Source: Mycosarcoma maydis | Taxonomy: Eukaryota; Basidiomycota; Ustilaginomycetes; Ustilaginales | DNA: 64,000 nucleotides | Direction: 5' to 3' | Assembly (NCBI RefSeq): GCF_000328475.2 | Contig: NC_026482.1 | Span: forward strand, 496,001 to 560,000 | Shown: piece by piece, positions 1 to 11,000 of the stretch | Layout of the letters: each line of letters begins with the position of its first letter | Numbering within the stretch: the first letter of the stretch is position 1 | Position numbers and translations under genes: made by a program | The notes under the pieces: model-generated | Database searches by the model: none | What the model was told of the DNA's origin: nothing | The model's input: the letters and a program-made list of their open reading frames with translations, nothing else

Positions 1-250
1 GCAAGTCAGGCCATTGTGCAGGGTAGTAGTCGACAGCAAAGTGTAGTCCCTTGGGCCATCGCGAGGCGTCTGGCTTCAGGCTGGGCGAGAAAGGATAGGC
101 TTTCGAGCTGTCGACGTCGGGTTGAATGTAGTCGCGAGAGAAGAGGCTCCAAGATTCGAGCTCAAGCTCGTGCGAGCTCGGAAAAGCGGCTGATAAGCTT
201 GGAAGCAGTGCTACAGAGGCGACGAGCGTTGTCCAGCTACCGGCCAACAT
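1..250 (-). CDS. Secreted GH42-like beta-galactosidase-type glycosidase, 5' part (runs off window)
   Basis: The minus strand is open from an ATG at 250 to the window edge, giving 83 visible residues. It starts with a classic signal peptide: a hydrophobic stretch of about residues 6-20 followed by a small-residue cleavage region (LSAAFPS). At about residues 70-82 the motif HFAVDYYPAQWPD resembles the first beta-strand of the catalytic barrel in GH42-type beta-galactosidases (DYxPEQWP). A TATA-like box lies 84-89 nt upstream. From the family I infer an extracellular enzyme acting on galactosides or a related glycan. The family call rests on one motif, so another clan GH-A family is possible. 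The next gene inward is a sugar transporter on the same strand. The catalytic acids lie outside the window. Confidence 0.72.
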   Translation of the reverse strand, partial: MLAGSWTTLVASVALLPSLSAAFPSSHELELESWSLFSRDYIQPDVDSSKAYPFSPSLKPDASRWPKGLHFAVDYYPAQWPDL

Positions 251-333
251 TTTGGTTGCTAGGCGAACAAGCAACAAAGGCCAAGGACGAAGGATGTGGA
301 GCCAAGCAAGGAAGAATCCAGCGATTACGTCGT

Positions 334-339
334 TATATA
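334..339 (-). promoter_or_regulatory. TATA-like box of the GH42-like gene
   Basis: TATATA, read GTATATAAC on the minus strand, lies 84-89 nt upstream of the ATG at 250. Six other genes in the window have a similar spacing. Confidence 0.45.
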
Positions 340-1244
340 CGCAGCTAGAAATCTTGGCTCTGCATCCGTGATTGTCGCACGCTGCGAAGAACCAACGTTG
401 CCAAGCGAGCACTTTCTCAGCGTGGACACACAGCACTCGCTTCAGCTTTCGCGAGCTTGACGAGCGCTTGGGACTCTGTTGGGCCCCGCATTTGTGGGGA
501 TGTATCAATGCAGAGCACTGGATCGACCACCTCGGTCCACCACGGCCCGAAGCCATCAATTGACCGGTGAAGCCTGTCGTGAGCGAAGCCGACTGTCCAA
601 GACGAAAGACAGACGAAAGCGGTACAATTGTCAACCACGACCGTTGCACAGAACGACAAGCAGAGATCTCCGAACTGCGACAGCCGCGCTGGTTTTGTTA
701 GCCTCTCGAATACTGCACGCCTCTCGTTCCACGTTCGCAAATCTTTCGTCTTTGGTTGCTGTCGCTCGCTCGGCTAACAAGCGTGACGACTGCACACAGT
801 CACGAGTGCCACGCTCGTTGGTAGCGAGCACATGGTCGCGTAGTTGAACGGGTTTGATCGGTCTTTGACGCATGCAAACCCACACGCGTATTTTATCGTC
901 ACTATTGTTCTTTGGGTGTCGCTGGGCTCGACTGGGTCATAAAGCCGCCAGAGTTGCAGCGCGCAAAAGACGCACGACGGACGACGGACGACGGTTTGGC
1001 TGCCCACCTCCTGCTTCCCAAAGAGGCTCAGTTCACGACGACAGTCACGAGTGATGGCCATCTAGACAATGTCGAAAACACAAGCTAGAGCAATAAAGTG
1101 CATGCGCTTGTCGTGACCGTGGTCTCGAACACAAACACACAAAAGGACATACCCAAGATTCATGGAGCATTGGCATTGCATTTCGTGGAAACATCTACTG
1201 GAAAAGCATTGAGACGTCAAAGTGACCTTCTGGCAGAACGAGGC
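340..1244. other. Intergenic region, no gene seen
   Basis: Upstream DNA of the GH42-like gene and 3' flank of the sugar transporter. It holds several variants of the dispersed CACGAGTG/TCACGA words (for example near 795-815 and 1040). Short open frames on both strands lack homology or good starts. Confidence 0.5.
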
Positions 1245-2909
1245 TCAGACAGACGCTTTCTCGCGCAACCTGTTGTCGCGTACCCAAGCTGCCGACTTCC
1301 ACGGCTTGACGTTCTCGGAATACAGCACCTCGACATCTTCGAGTGAGATGCCTTTTGTTTCAGGTACCATGAAGTATACCCAGACAAACGCAAAGACGAG
1401 CACTGAGCCAAAGATGAGCATGATGAACGGCCCGTATTGCGCCGCGACCTTGTTTGAAAAGAAGCTGAGCAGGAAATTGAACAGCCAGTTACTCGCCGAC
1501 CCGAGAGAAATTGCTTTGGCTCTTGTAGGTGAGTTGAACGACTCGGAGAGGTACAGCCAAGGACCTGGACCCCAACAGCAGCTGTAGAAGAGCAGATGGA
1601 TGATCGCAAAGGAGATAAATACTGCGCCCGCTTGGTGTTGCGATGCAGTGATGAGGTCCGCAGGTGTGTCCTTGGGTGCGGTCTTGTAGTGTCCTACGAA
1701 AGCGACGATGAAAGCACAGGCCGCTTCACAAGCCGCTCCGATGAGGAGAAGCGGGCGACGGCCGAGCTTTTCGATAGCAACTAGTGCAGGGAGCGTAGCG
1801 ACGAGCGAAGCAGAACCGAGGATAAACTGGATCTGGAAGGGGTCGAGCGGAAGCGCCAGGGTGGAGCTGAGAAGAGGCAGGTAGTAGTAGTAGAAGTTCT
1901 GACCGTTAAGCTGCTGCAAAGTCTGGAGCATCATTCCGTTGATGGTACGCTTCCACATCTGGTTCTTGGCGGAAAAGCAGACAAGGTAAGAGCCCAGGTA
2001 GCTGCGACCGGCAAAGATGTTGTTCTCCTCATCGATACCCTGCTTCATCTCTGCAAGCTCGGCTTCCATCCACTTGTCTCCGCGAGGCTGGCCATTGATC
2101 GGCTGCAGCACCACATCACGCATCTTGGCCATGATCTCGCGAGCGCGGTCCACTTGACCGTTTTTGAGGCAGTAGCGAGGCGACTCTGGAAGCAAGGTCA
2201 TGAGAGAGAGCATGGCAACGCCCCAAAGCAGCTGGAGACCGACGGGGATCTTCCAGCTGGCGTTTGATGTCTTGAAGTTCTGTGTGGCCCACGAGACGCC
2301 GTAGGAGATGAAGATGCCAAAGATGATGAGAAGCTGATAGAAAGTGACCATGGTGCCGCGGATGTGCTTGGGCGCGGTTTCGCCGAGGTAGAGAGGGCAA
2401 AGACCGGAAAGAGCACCAATACCAAGACCGGCAACGGCACGGCCTACGGCAAATTGATGCCAAGAGCTGATCGTGGCGGTCTGAATGATGGCGCCGACGG
2501 TGAACGTGGTGGCCCAGGTGATCATCGAAGGCTTACGACCAAAGAAGTCAGAAACGGGCGCTTGAAGGAGAGCCCCGACAAAAGTACCGATCGAGAGAGA
2601 CGAGTTGATGATCGAGATACGCCCTTCTGGTATAGAGCAGCCTTGAGCACCGCAATCGCCAAAGACTTTGATGAAGGGATCCATGATGAAGCAGCCAGAA
2701 ATGATGCCTATGTCAAACCCAAACAGTAGACCTCCTACACAGATGGTAATGGCGAGGATCTGGGCACGGCGAGTCATTTTGGAAGGTTCGGGGGCGTCGT
2801 AGCCCTGGACCTGGTGGACGTGGACCTCGTCGGCTTGAACGACTTTGAGGTCGATCTTTTCATTTTTGTACATGTCCTCGTGGGATGATGTGGACGGTGT
2901 TTGTGCCAT
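1245..2909 (-). CDS. MFS sugar (hexose-type) transporter
   Basis: A 554-residue integral membrane protein of the sugar porter family, expected to carry a monosaccharide or small sugar with protons across the plasma membrane. An N-terminal cytosolic tail of about 48 residues precedes twelve predicted membrane helices, the first at about 50-72. Sugar-porter signatures visible are DFFGRKP (about 121-127), GRAVAGLGIGALSG (156-169), the PESPRY loop motif (241-246) and PETKG near the C-terminus. Length and motif order fit fungal hexose transporters. The ATG at 2909 is preceded by a long upstream reading frame (2928-3434). The substrate cannot be told from sequence. The GH42-like gene on the same strand makes sugar uptake from glycan breakdown a reasonable guess. 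Confidence 0.93.
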   Translation of the reverse strand: MAQTPSTSSHEDMYKNEKIDLKVVQADEVHVHQVQGYDAPEPSKMTRRAQILAITICVGGLLFGFDIGIISGCFIMDPFIKVFGDCGAQGCSIPEGRISIINSSLSIGTFVGALLQAPVSDFFGRKPSMITWATTFTVGAIIQTATISSWHQFAVGRAVAGLGIGALSGLCPLYLGETAPKHIRGTMVTFYQLLIIFGIFISYGVSWATQNFKTSNASWKIPVGLQLLWGVAMLSLMTLLPESPRYCLKNGQVDRAREIMAKMRDVVLQPINGQPRGDKWMEAELAEMKQGIDEENNIFAGRSYLGSYLVCFSAKNQMWKRTINGMMLQTLQQLNGQNFYYYYLPLLSSTLALPLDPFQIQFILGSASLVATLPALVAIEKLGRRPLLLIGAACEAACAFIVAFVGHYKTAPKDTPADLITASQHQAGAVFISFAIIHLLFYSCCWGPGPWLYLSESFNSPTRAKAISLGSASNWLFNFLLSFFSNKVAAQYGPFIMLIFGSVLVFAFVWVYFMVPETKGISLEDVEVLYSENVKPWKSAAWVRDNRLREKASV

Positions 2910-2927
2910 AATGATTGTGCTTCGCCT

Positions 2928-3434
2928 TCAAGTGGCGATGTGATGCGTTGCAAGAATGCGAAGGGTATGTGACACTGAAGGTGATTGATGAATGAAGGTG
3001 GCTCTCTGTACCGGGAAATAGAGGAAGGCGTGCCAACGTGCAGTGAGAGAGGGTATGGTTGCTGAACGGTGGTAAGGAACAGTCGATGGCTTGCATCGGG
3101 GGGTTGAGCGAGGACCGTTGGCGTGACATATGTAGTCTTTGTCTGCAGGCAAGAATGGAGAGATGAGACGAGAAACTAAAGAAGATGTCGTCCGTGAGGA
3201 TTCAAGCTGTTCGAAAAGTGTGGGGATGATGCGAGTGAAGCGGCTACCGTGCAGCATGGCGTGGGGTACATGAGCTTCATGCGTGTGTTCATACATGAGC
3301 GCAAGGTGAAGTGATTGCCGGTCGAGGGAGGTGTTCGCACAAAGGCGAAGCGTGTAGTGTTGCTGTAGCATAGGAGAGATTCCCGAAGCAAGGGTAGGGC
3401 GTCGAAGGAAACTCAGAACATCGTGCTCCGACAT
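2928..3434 (-). other. Leader open reading frame upstream of the sugar transporter
   Basis: An ATG-started frame of 168 codons lies in the presumed 5' leader or promoter and stops 18 nt before the transporter ATG. The product has no recognisable domain and a Ser/His/Thr/Leu-rich composition. It may be a chance frame, an upstream ORF, or an unrelated small gene. A transcript start mapping inside or downstream of it would decide. Confidence 0.2.
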
Positions 3435-6061
3435 GATCAACCTCAGAGGCTGCCAACATGATCAGAGCACCTAATGGAAGACAACAAAGCAGAAAAGCAT
3501 CAGAGCCTATGGCGTCAAAAGGACCCTTTTGGCATCAGCAGCAGCATTCGCGAATGTATACCGTCATGTTGTGACGAATTGTATAGGCCGACGAGGCGGT
3601 TAGGGTTAAGCAGTCGAGGAATTGCGGGCAGGCTCACGACTGTCTCGGGAATCTGTCGAGCAAGTTCCAGTGGCTACCTTGCAAGCCAGAACATGAAAGT
3701 CAAGTGTGCCAGTGTGAGTGTGATTCACGATTCGTGATTCGACCAGCGTTGAGCGCAGTCACCCCTCTAAGCGATGCTCGGCTAAATCGTATATCGGTAC
3801 ACGGGGCAGCACCAGCCGCGTCCTCATTAAAAATATCCTCAGGTTCAAGCACATGGGCGTCACCTTGACGCTTTACTGGACCGAACGCGGAGATCTTTGT
3901 CAAGCACAGGGCCTCTTGCTTGTGGACGCCTTGTTACCTAGCTCCAAGCTGGAAAGAGTGCAGTCAGGTCATCATGTAGTTGCTCGTACAGTCAGCCTCG
4001 CGCTTAGAGTGTACAGCTTAGGTCCTACATGCCAAAGCCGACCAATCACGGATATCGTCTCAAGGCTTCGGCCTTTGAGTTATCGCAAGCCTTGCTCATC
4101 AGGGTACTTGGACAGAACAAGCCCGCTTGCCCTGACTCGGCTTTCTCGAACTCTCTTACACGTTGACTTTTTCCTCACGCTGCTGTGCAGCGGGTTGCAA
4201 ACCCTCGTGGAAACCCTCGTGGTAGGTTGGCGCTTGTGGCATGTGGGTTTAGCAGCTTGCGCCTATGGTCGCTCGCTATGATTAGCTTGATTTGCGTCTG
4301 GTGCGATTTGTAGGAACGGATCGCATTGTGCTGATGCGACAACCACCCCGGGTAACGCACGCTACGCTAAAGCTTGACTAGCGGCTGGCTTCTGTGACGC
4401 GATTTGATTGTCCTCGATAGAACCACTCGATAGAACCACGAACAGCGGGCGTATCTGCGTCGCCCGTGTTCTTTCGCCGGCAATCACGAATCACCATTCA
4501 CGAGTCGTGATTTGCTTGGCTCAAACTCCGCCTCGCCTTGCCGCATCGCTGGCTGACGAGCTCCTCTCGGTCGGCCCTTTCTAGCGTGTCTGGTTGAAGT
4601 TATGTCTCGAAACACTCGGACCCTAAAGCAAAGCAGACTGAATCAAGCGCCTCTGTGCTCTTCGCCATTTGCCTTGAGCGCAGGGTCGAGTCGGCTCACC
4701 GGCAACCCTTTTATTCTTCCTACTGTGAAAGTCGCCTTTTGGCCGGCAAGCGTCGAGTCGTGAGTCACAGTTCGGAGTTGTGAGCACTCTTGCTGTTCTA
4801 TGTTACACCGTCGCGCCTCCGTTTCCGTGCTTTCGTTGGTTCCTGGTACGAGACGTCTTAGGGTGACGGCTGATGGCTGCTACGATTTCATCGATGGGTA
4901 CGTTGCTGTGTTCGGCATTCTCACCTGTAATTAGCCTTCTGCATATGCTGCATCCGCTTGTGCACATTCACGATTGCTTCTCCGCTGATGCTGGCCACGA
5001 CATATGCGCACTCGGCTTTCTCGCCGATCCGGCAATCCCTTGACCATCAACATTGTACAGGTTTTGGTGTGATGGTCTGCTTTTCGAACACGAGTGCCCG
5101 ATAAGGTTTTTGCCCTCCGTGTCACCCGGCCATGATCTCTGCGCCAAAGCGAGGTGGTATTGGAGCGGCTGTGTCAGCCATCTGTGGCACGGGTAACTTG
5201 GCCGGTAGTAGTAAGAGCAACACTATGCGATTCAAAACGCGTTCGCAGATTTTGTTCGATGCCGAGACAGTGTTGGCGAATGATTCAGAGCCAAGCTTTG
5301 TTGCCCCACACTTTGAGTGGCAACGTGTGCGTGTTTGACGAATCCGACTTCTGCTGCTCTCTCGTCTGATTGCAAGGCAGTCGTCTAGCAGCCCGTTGCT
5401 AGTCTGGATCAGCACGCATTTCTCGTCGCGACATTGCTCAGCATCTCCTGCTTCCATAGCACTCGGGCGTTGCCGTTACCAGATAGGCAGAACACACCCC
5501 GTCGATCGATCGATGCGGTGTTTGTACAGTCATAAAGGGCGCAATGGTTGACCAAAGTAGCTCAAGAAAGTCATGCACCTTAACCGCATGGAACTATGAG
5601 CCCTCGCACAATGTTGTCCCAGGCTCGTTGATCGACTCTGGGATCCACTTGAAAAGATGCGGTCAACGTTGACTATGAGCGTGTACAATGTGCATCAACG
5701 GTCTTGAAGCTGCGTGCTTGTTTGCAACCAGTGTTATTCCTAGGTCGCAAAATGACCAAAGAGGCTTGTGCGCTCGCACTCGCGCTCGCGCTTCGGCTTG
5801 TTTGATAAAGTCGCGATCCGTGTTGACTATGAAGTGGGCCACAGCGCGCGATGCGAACGCTCCTATCTGGAAATGAAGCTGACCCGACGCTCGACACAAT
5901 CTGGCGGGTGATGGTGCGGGTCACGCCAATCTCATGTGGATGGTACCACTGAAATGCAGCGCTACAATGCAACGCTTTAAGCCTCTACGTTGCATCACGA
6001 CCAACCAAAAGTCTTACCTCTATCCACCACGTCTCACTGTCTGCTCGGTGACCATCCAGCC
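3435..6061. other. Long intergenic region, no confident gene
   Basis: About 2.6 kb between the transporter and the glycosyltransferase. Heptamer-type repeats occur at 3721-3741 and 4481-4512. A 142-codon ATG frame (3853-4281, +) and a 111-codon frame (5122-5457, -) lack recognisable domains and were not called. GATC repeats occur at about 5502-5513. Confidence 0.5.
3721..3741. repeat. Dispersed heptamer repeat (GATTCACGATTCGTGATTC type)
   Basis: Alternating TTCACGA and TCGTGAA-type words forming a short palindromic block, a member of the family found across this window's intergenic DNA. Confidence 0.75.
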
Positions 6062-7723
6062 ATGGTCAACTCGCGCACATCAGCATCATCGCGAACACCA
6101 CATGTAGTCGTCACTTACCAAGGCGATGACGAAATTGCCGACCAACAGCAGCACTCTTTGCTTCTACCGGACCGCGCTACGGGTGCGAGTGTGGGTGAAA
6201 AACGACAATGTCGTTGCTGGAAACGTCTGGTGCTCGTTATCTCGATCCTAGCGATTGGGATCGGCATCTTCGAAGCAGCTTTCCACGGCAAGGAAGCCGA
6301 ATCGCTTCAAGCTGCTAAAAACAAGATCCATCAGCTTGAACAGGAGCTCAGCAACAAAGTCAAAGGTGGCTACAACCAGGTTTTGGCGACCATATCACAC
6401 GGCACTCCGTCCGACCACGTACCGAACGGCAAAGAAGCCGGGTTGAGCATGGACAGAGATGTGCAACGCGTAATGGGAAAGTCAGTCATCGTTCTTAAGA
6501 CTGGCGCTTCGGTTCTATTCGAACGCTTGCCGGTTCAGCTCTTGCTTGCACAAAGCGCATTCCAGCCTCGCCTCGACGACACCAGTCAGAGCGACCAAGC
6601 TCGACCGTCGATGCTCGTGTATTCGGATTCGGCGCTGCAGCTCGGCGAGTTCACAGTACATGATGCTCTTGCCAACGTGTCGTCGTTTGTTCGCAACAAC
6701 AAAGAGTTCTCTCAACAGTACACCGAGCTTCACTCGCTACTGGACAATGACCAGGATCGAGAATGGACCGCGACCGAATTCAAGGACGGATGGAAACTGG
6801 ACAAGTGGAAGTTTCTTTACATGTGGCAGGATGCTTTTCGACACCATCCGGATGCTGACTGGTATATTGGGTATGAAGCCGACACGTTTGTGTTTTGGAA
6901 GTCGTTGTTCAAGTTTCTATCGCAACAAGACGCGTCTAGAGAGCACATTTTTGGATGTGGATCGATCCTGATGCGAGGCAACGAGCTGTTTGCCAATGGC
7001 GGATGTCCCTACATCATGTCGGGCACGCTGATGCGTTCTACGTTTGGTAAGGATGACAAGTTTGCGTCAAAGTTCGACTCGGACGTAAGCACAAGCTGTT
7101 GCGGTGATGCCGAGCTTAGTATCGCGCTACGTAAACACGCGAGCGTACCGATTGACAAGCTCGGAGACTCGGGATCCAGATTTCAAAACCAACGTCCACG
7201 AGAGATCCTCTTCGATGCAGACAAGTGGTGCGAGCCCATCTTGAATTTCCACCATCTCAAACCACACGAAGTGGCGGTATGGACGCAGATCGAAATCGAC
7301 ATTCGATCCAAGAAACGTGCCAACCAGACCATCCTCCACTCGGACGTGTTCGACTACATCGTCACCAAGCCACTCAAAATCGCACTCGACACTCTAGCGC
7401 AAAACGAGACATCATCCCACCTACTCCCCACCAAGCAACACTGGCAAGCTTTCACCAACGCCGACCACGGTGTTCGTCAGGCTCGCCCTGTACCCGATCC
7501 AGACGCCTGCCAGAAACAGTGCCTAGAAAGCAATGGCTGCACCACTTGGCTCTGGAGCAAACCTAACAACCACGACCAGCACGCCGACTGCCACATGATG
7601 CACTACGCCGTCCGCATCGGCGAACCGTACAATGGCGCAGAACAACGGACGAGCGGCTGGATCGCCAAGCGCATCCACGAGTTCCAGCTCCAGCATCGCT
7701 GCAACGATCCCCCCGCCGCGTAA
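6062..7723 (+). CDS. Golgi-type GT31-like glycosyltransferase with C-terminal PAN/Apple domain
   Basis: A 553-residue type II membrane protein. A short cytosolic tail is followed by a membrane anchor at about residues 56-74 and a coiled-coil stem (about 75-100). The catalytic region contains WYIGYEADTFVFW; the EAD replaces the DxD metal-binding motif and is common in fungal members of the fringe/GT31-like family. It also has a cysteine-rich segment (STSCCGDAELS). The last 80 residues carry Cys spacing (DACQKQCLESNGCTTWLW) of a PAN/Apple fold, which binds protein or sugar. The open frame extends 72 nt upstream but only from a TTG, so I start at the ATG at 6062. Likely role is glycan extension on secreted proteins or cell-wall polymers; donor and acceptor are unknown. 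It is convergent with the GH105 fusion gene. Confidence 0.85.
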   Translation: MVNSRTSASSRTPHVVVTYQGDDEIADQQQHSLLLPDRATGASVGEKRQCRCWKRLVLVISILAIGIGIFEAAFHGKEAESLQAAKNKIHQLEQELSNKVKGGYNQVLATISHGTPSDHVPNGKEAGLSMDRDVQRVMGKSVIVLKTGASVLFERLPVQLLLAQSAFQPRLDDTSQSDQARPSMLVYSDSALQLGEFTVHDALANVSSFVRNNKEFSQQYTELHSLLDNDQDREWTATEFKDGWKLDKWKFLYMWQDAFRHHPDADWYIGYEADTFVFWKSLFKFLSQQDASREHIFGCGSILMRGNELFANGGCPYIMSGTLMRSTFGKDDKFASKFDSDVSTSCCGDAELSIALRKHASVPIDKLGDSGSRFQNQRPREILFDADKWCEPILNFHHLKPHEVAVWTQIEIDIRSKKRANQTILHSDVFDYIVTKPLKIALDTLAQNETSSHLLPTKQHWQAFTNADHGVRQARPVPDPDACQKQCLESNGCTTWLWSKPNNHDQHADCHMMHYAVRIGEPYNGAEQRTSGWIAKRIHEFQLQHRCNDPPAA

Positions 7724-8091
7724 ACATAAATGGCATGTTACTTTACACATTTGCATTCGCCACACGCCATCCAAAGTGGCCGAATAACCACGAATCGTGA
7801 ATCACCAGACACCTCCTCCGCTGCACATCCAGACCACAGCCCATACCGCAGCTGCAAAGTTGAGACGGTGAAAATCTACGTGTGCAGTAAAACCAGAGAC
7901 GTGAAACAAGAAGTACAAGTGAAAGCGACACAAAGATGTGCAGAGCCACACGCCAGCGTTCACAGTTCCTTAGCGCCAGCGTGCGGGGAAAAGATGAAAA
8001 AGTTAGTCCATACTCAAACGAGACTGACTCGCGTCCGTTCTCAGCGCACATCGCTGCACTGGACGAATGGATGCACAACAGTGGGGTATGT
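7724..8091. other. Convergent 3' intergenic region
   Basis: 368 bp between two converging stop codons. It contains one heptamer-type motif (about 7791-7803). No gene is seen. Confidence 0.5.
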
Positions 8092-11000
8092 CTAGAGAAG
8101 CGTGAAGAGGAGGCATGCAAAAGCAATGGCAACCAACACGGCACCAGGTGCGGTCGAGGTGGACGAAGCAGCCGCATTGGTAGCGATGCCAGGCGCGGTG
8201 ATGCGGACGACGTTGTTGTTCTGGTAATCGCGCTTGGCTGCGTTCATGAGCATCATGAAAGCGAGCGACTCGGACGACGTCTCGCCCTGATGAACAAACG
8301 CAAGCACGTCCACGACTGGGTATCCCTCTCGGAACTGACCGATCTCGTTCAATGAGGTAGCTAGCGAGCGGTATACAACGTCGGCCTGCGATATCCACTT
8401 GTTGTTCGACGGAGACATTGAGGCGAGTCGATAGGTGGCGTAGGCGATCAACGCCGTTCCTGCGCTATCGTAAAACGTTCTAGTGTCGTTCATGTAGTTG
8501 TGGAAGAGCAACGCACGCTCGTCGAGCAGCGGCCACGAAGCATCGAGGATTTCCTGCATCCAATTCACCAGATCCGTCTTCTGCTGCGTCATCTGCGACG
8601 ACGCCTGACTCTGCTCGATCGTCGCCAACGTCCTGGCCATACCAGCCAACACCCAACCGTTGCCCGTCGCCCACGCGCCGCCGTCGGTCCACGTCCTATT
8701 GTCCGGGATCAGAATGTGACCCCAGAGGTTGGTGGATGCGCCCGTGGTTAATCGCATGACGTCACGATGGAGTCGGATCTGGTCATACGCAGTCTGGAGG
8801 AGCGTGTTGTTGCGCGTGATCATGCCGTAAAACGAAAGAAAGGGCGGCATCATGTAGATGGCGTCGCTCCAGAGTGCCACAGTCGAATACCGATGGCTGA
8901 TAGCACCAGAGCGAGCTCGAGGCGTGCGGCGCAGAACCATGTCGAGCGTGTTACGCACAGCGTCGGTGTAGAAGCCAGAGCCCATGGCACCGGTGTTGCG
9001 GTCGATCTCGCCGTCGAGCCATGCGGCGAGGAGCACCTCGGTGCCGGGCGCAGCGCCGTCGAGCGAGCTTCCCGAGCCCGTCTGCTCGTCGCCTGTGATT
9101 CGAAACGCCATCCTGCCAAGATTATCGGAACGCGAGGCGGAAGCGTAGGCCATGGCGATCACCTCGTTCGGCGGACCCGACGCCTTTCGCTCTTTGCCTG
9201 GTTTGAAAGGGGGCCCCCCGCCGACCGAGGAAAACACGGACCAGCCGGGATAGTCGAGTTCGAGCAGAGCTGCCTGCGAAGCGCCCTGCTCCCACGATGC
9301 ACGTTGGCCGACGAGCATGCCCATCTTGGCCATATCGCTCATGGTATTGTTGATCGAGCTGCCACGCTTCATCCATGTAGCTGCGGATGCCGGTGTAATC
9401 GCGGTGGCCATGAGGAGCGCAGCAGTGACGACAGTCTTTGCTGTGCTCGAGCCAAGGCTGCGATGGCGGCGCTGGCGCACGACGGGCTTGCGAGCACTGA
9501 GGGTGGGCACGCCAGCTACGTCGGCCTCATCCGCGTCTCGCAGAACGACAAGGGTGCCGTTGGAACGGATAGCGCCGAGATCGCCGGTTGGTGACCAGCC
9601 ATCGTCATCTTCCGAGCTAGTGCTGCGGGCGAGAATGTTGCCGCGGACGAGAATCTCGCCCATAGGATCGCCGAGATGTCCAGGTTGCCTGTCGCCAGTG
9701 ATGGTGAAACCTGCATCGAGGGCAATCTGCGACTGAACGAGCTTGATTTCGGCAGAGACCGAGGGTGGGCCGACATGCGCAGGCACTTGCATTGCACCGG
9801 TCTCGTGGTCGGCAAAGGCCTGGAGGTCAAACACATGAGTGGCACTGACGGCGGCTGTAGCAGCAGCACCTTTCAACTTGGGTAGGTAGGCGTTGAGGAC
9901 GGAGCAGCCCAAGTGGGAGCGCAGGGAATCTAGCAAAGCCTGAGGAACAGTGTCGCCGCGGCCAGCGATGAAGACGTTGCGGACATTGACAGTGCCGGTG
10001 ATCTGCCGAGGCAGTGCAAACACGAGACGGTCGGCGAGTCCGTTGCGCGAAAAGGTGCCGTTGCGGAGGGTGAAGAGCTTGTTCTTGGTAGCCCAGGAGA
10101 CAAGCGGAGACCGACGGCTGCAGGTGGCAAGAGCACAGGCGAGCGAGGAAGCGCCCTCGGCGGAGGCATAGACGAGGGTAGGCTTGGCGTGGACCAAGGC
10201 GGTGGAAGGAGCGGGATTGGGATCGTCGTAGCTGGCCGTGGCAAGGTCAGAGGTGATGGCGGAGCCAGTGTAGAGAGCTGTCAGGGCGAGTGCGAATCCG
10301 AAGGGTGTACGTGTGGCCATAAGAGACGAAGCAGGAGCATCAATGGCGGAGGAGCCCTCGACAAAGAGGTGGTCAGCGGTGGTGGGAATCTTGTCAGCGG
10401 GGAAGCTGGCAAGCTGGGATGTGACGCCAGCAATCAGGTTGGCGTGCTGAACAGCGATCCACTGGGATGAGGCAGCATTCCAGTAGAACGACTGCACACG
10501 GTCGATGACCTGGCGATTGACGGCCTCGTTGGTAAGAAGGGAGCCACGACTGCCAGCCTGGACGACGGCGGTAAAGTCGTAGATGCGGAGACGATGTGAG
10601 CCGCCAAAGTAGTCGTTGACGCGCATTTTGACATGATCGAAGTCGGCGGCGGGAACAATGATGAGAGCGGAAGGGTCGATCAAGGGGAGAGCGAGAACAG
10701 CGTCGATGGAGTTAGCGGTGGTGAAAACGCCAATGACGGAAGGGGCACCGTTGTTGGAAAGGGTGGTGGGCAAGGAAGAGGGGGTGTGTTTGTGGAGCTG
10801 CTCGGGAGAGAGCACGGCAGCATGGAAGCGTGAGCTGACAGAGGTGTGCGTGTTGGCAAGCAAGGCAATGAGAGCCTCGTAAGAATCGACTTCCGATACA
10901 ACGGCCAAGACGGTGTGGTTGACAGGAGCGGAGGAGAGTTTGATAAAGCCGGTAGCAAAGGCCGTAGCATCGCCAGCTACGTCGTCGTTGGATTTTGCTT

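Noticed and set aside
3598..3612. GGTTAGGGTTAAG resembling telomere repeats
   Set aside because: Fewer than two full TTAGGG units, isolated, in the middle of a gene-bearing region; a similar word at 54429 lies in a coding frame.
3853..4281. 142-codon ATG frame on the plus strand
   Set aside because: No domain, composition bias or neighbour support; length is within what chance gives in this DNA.
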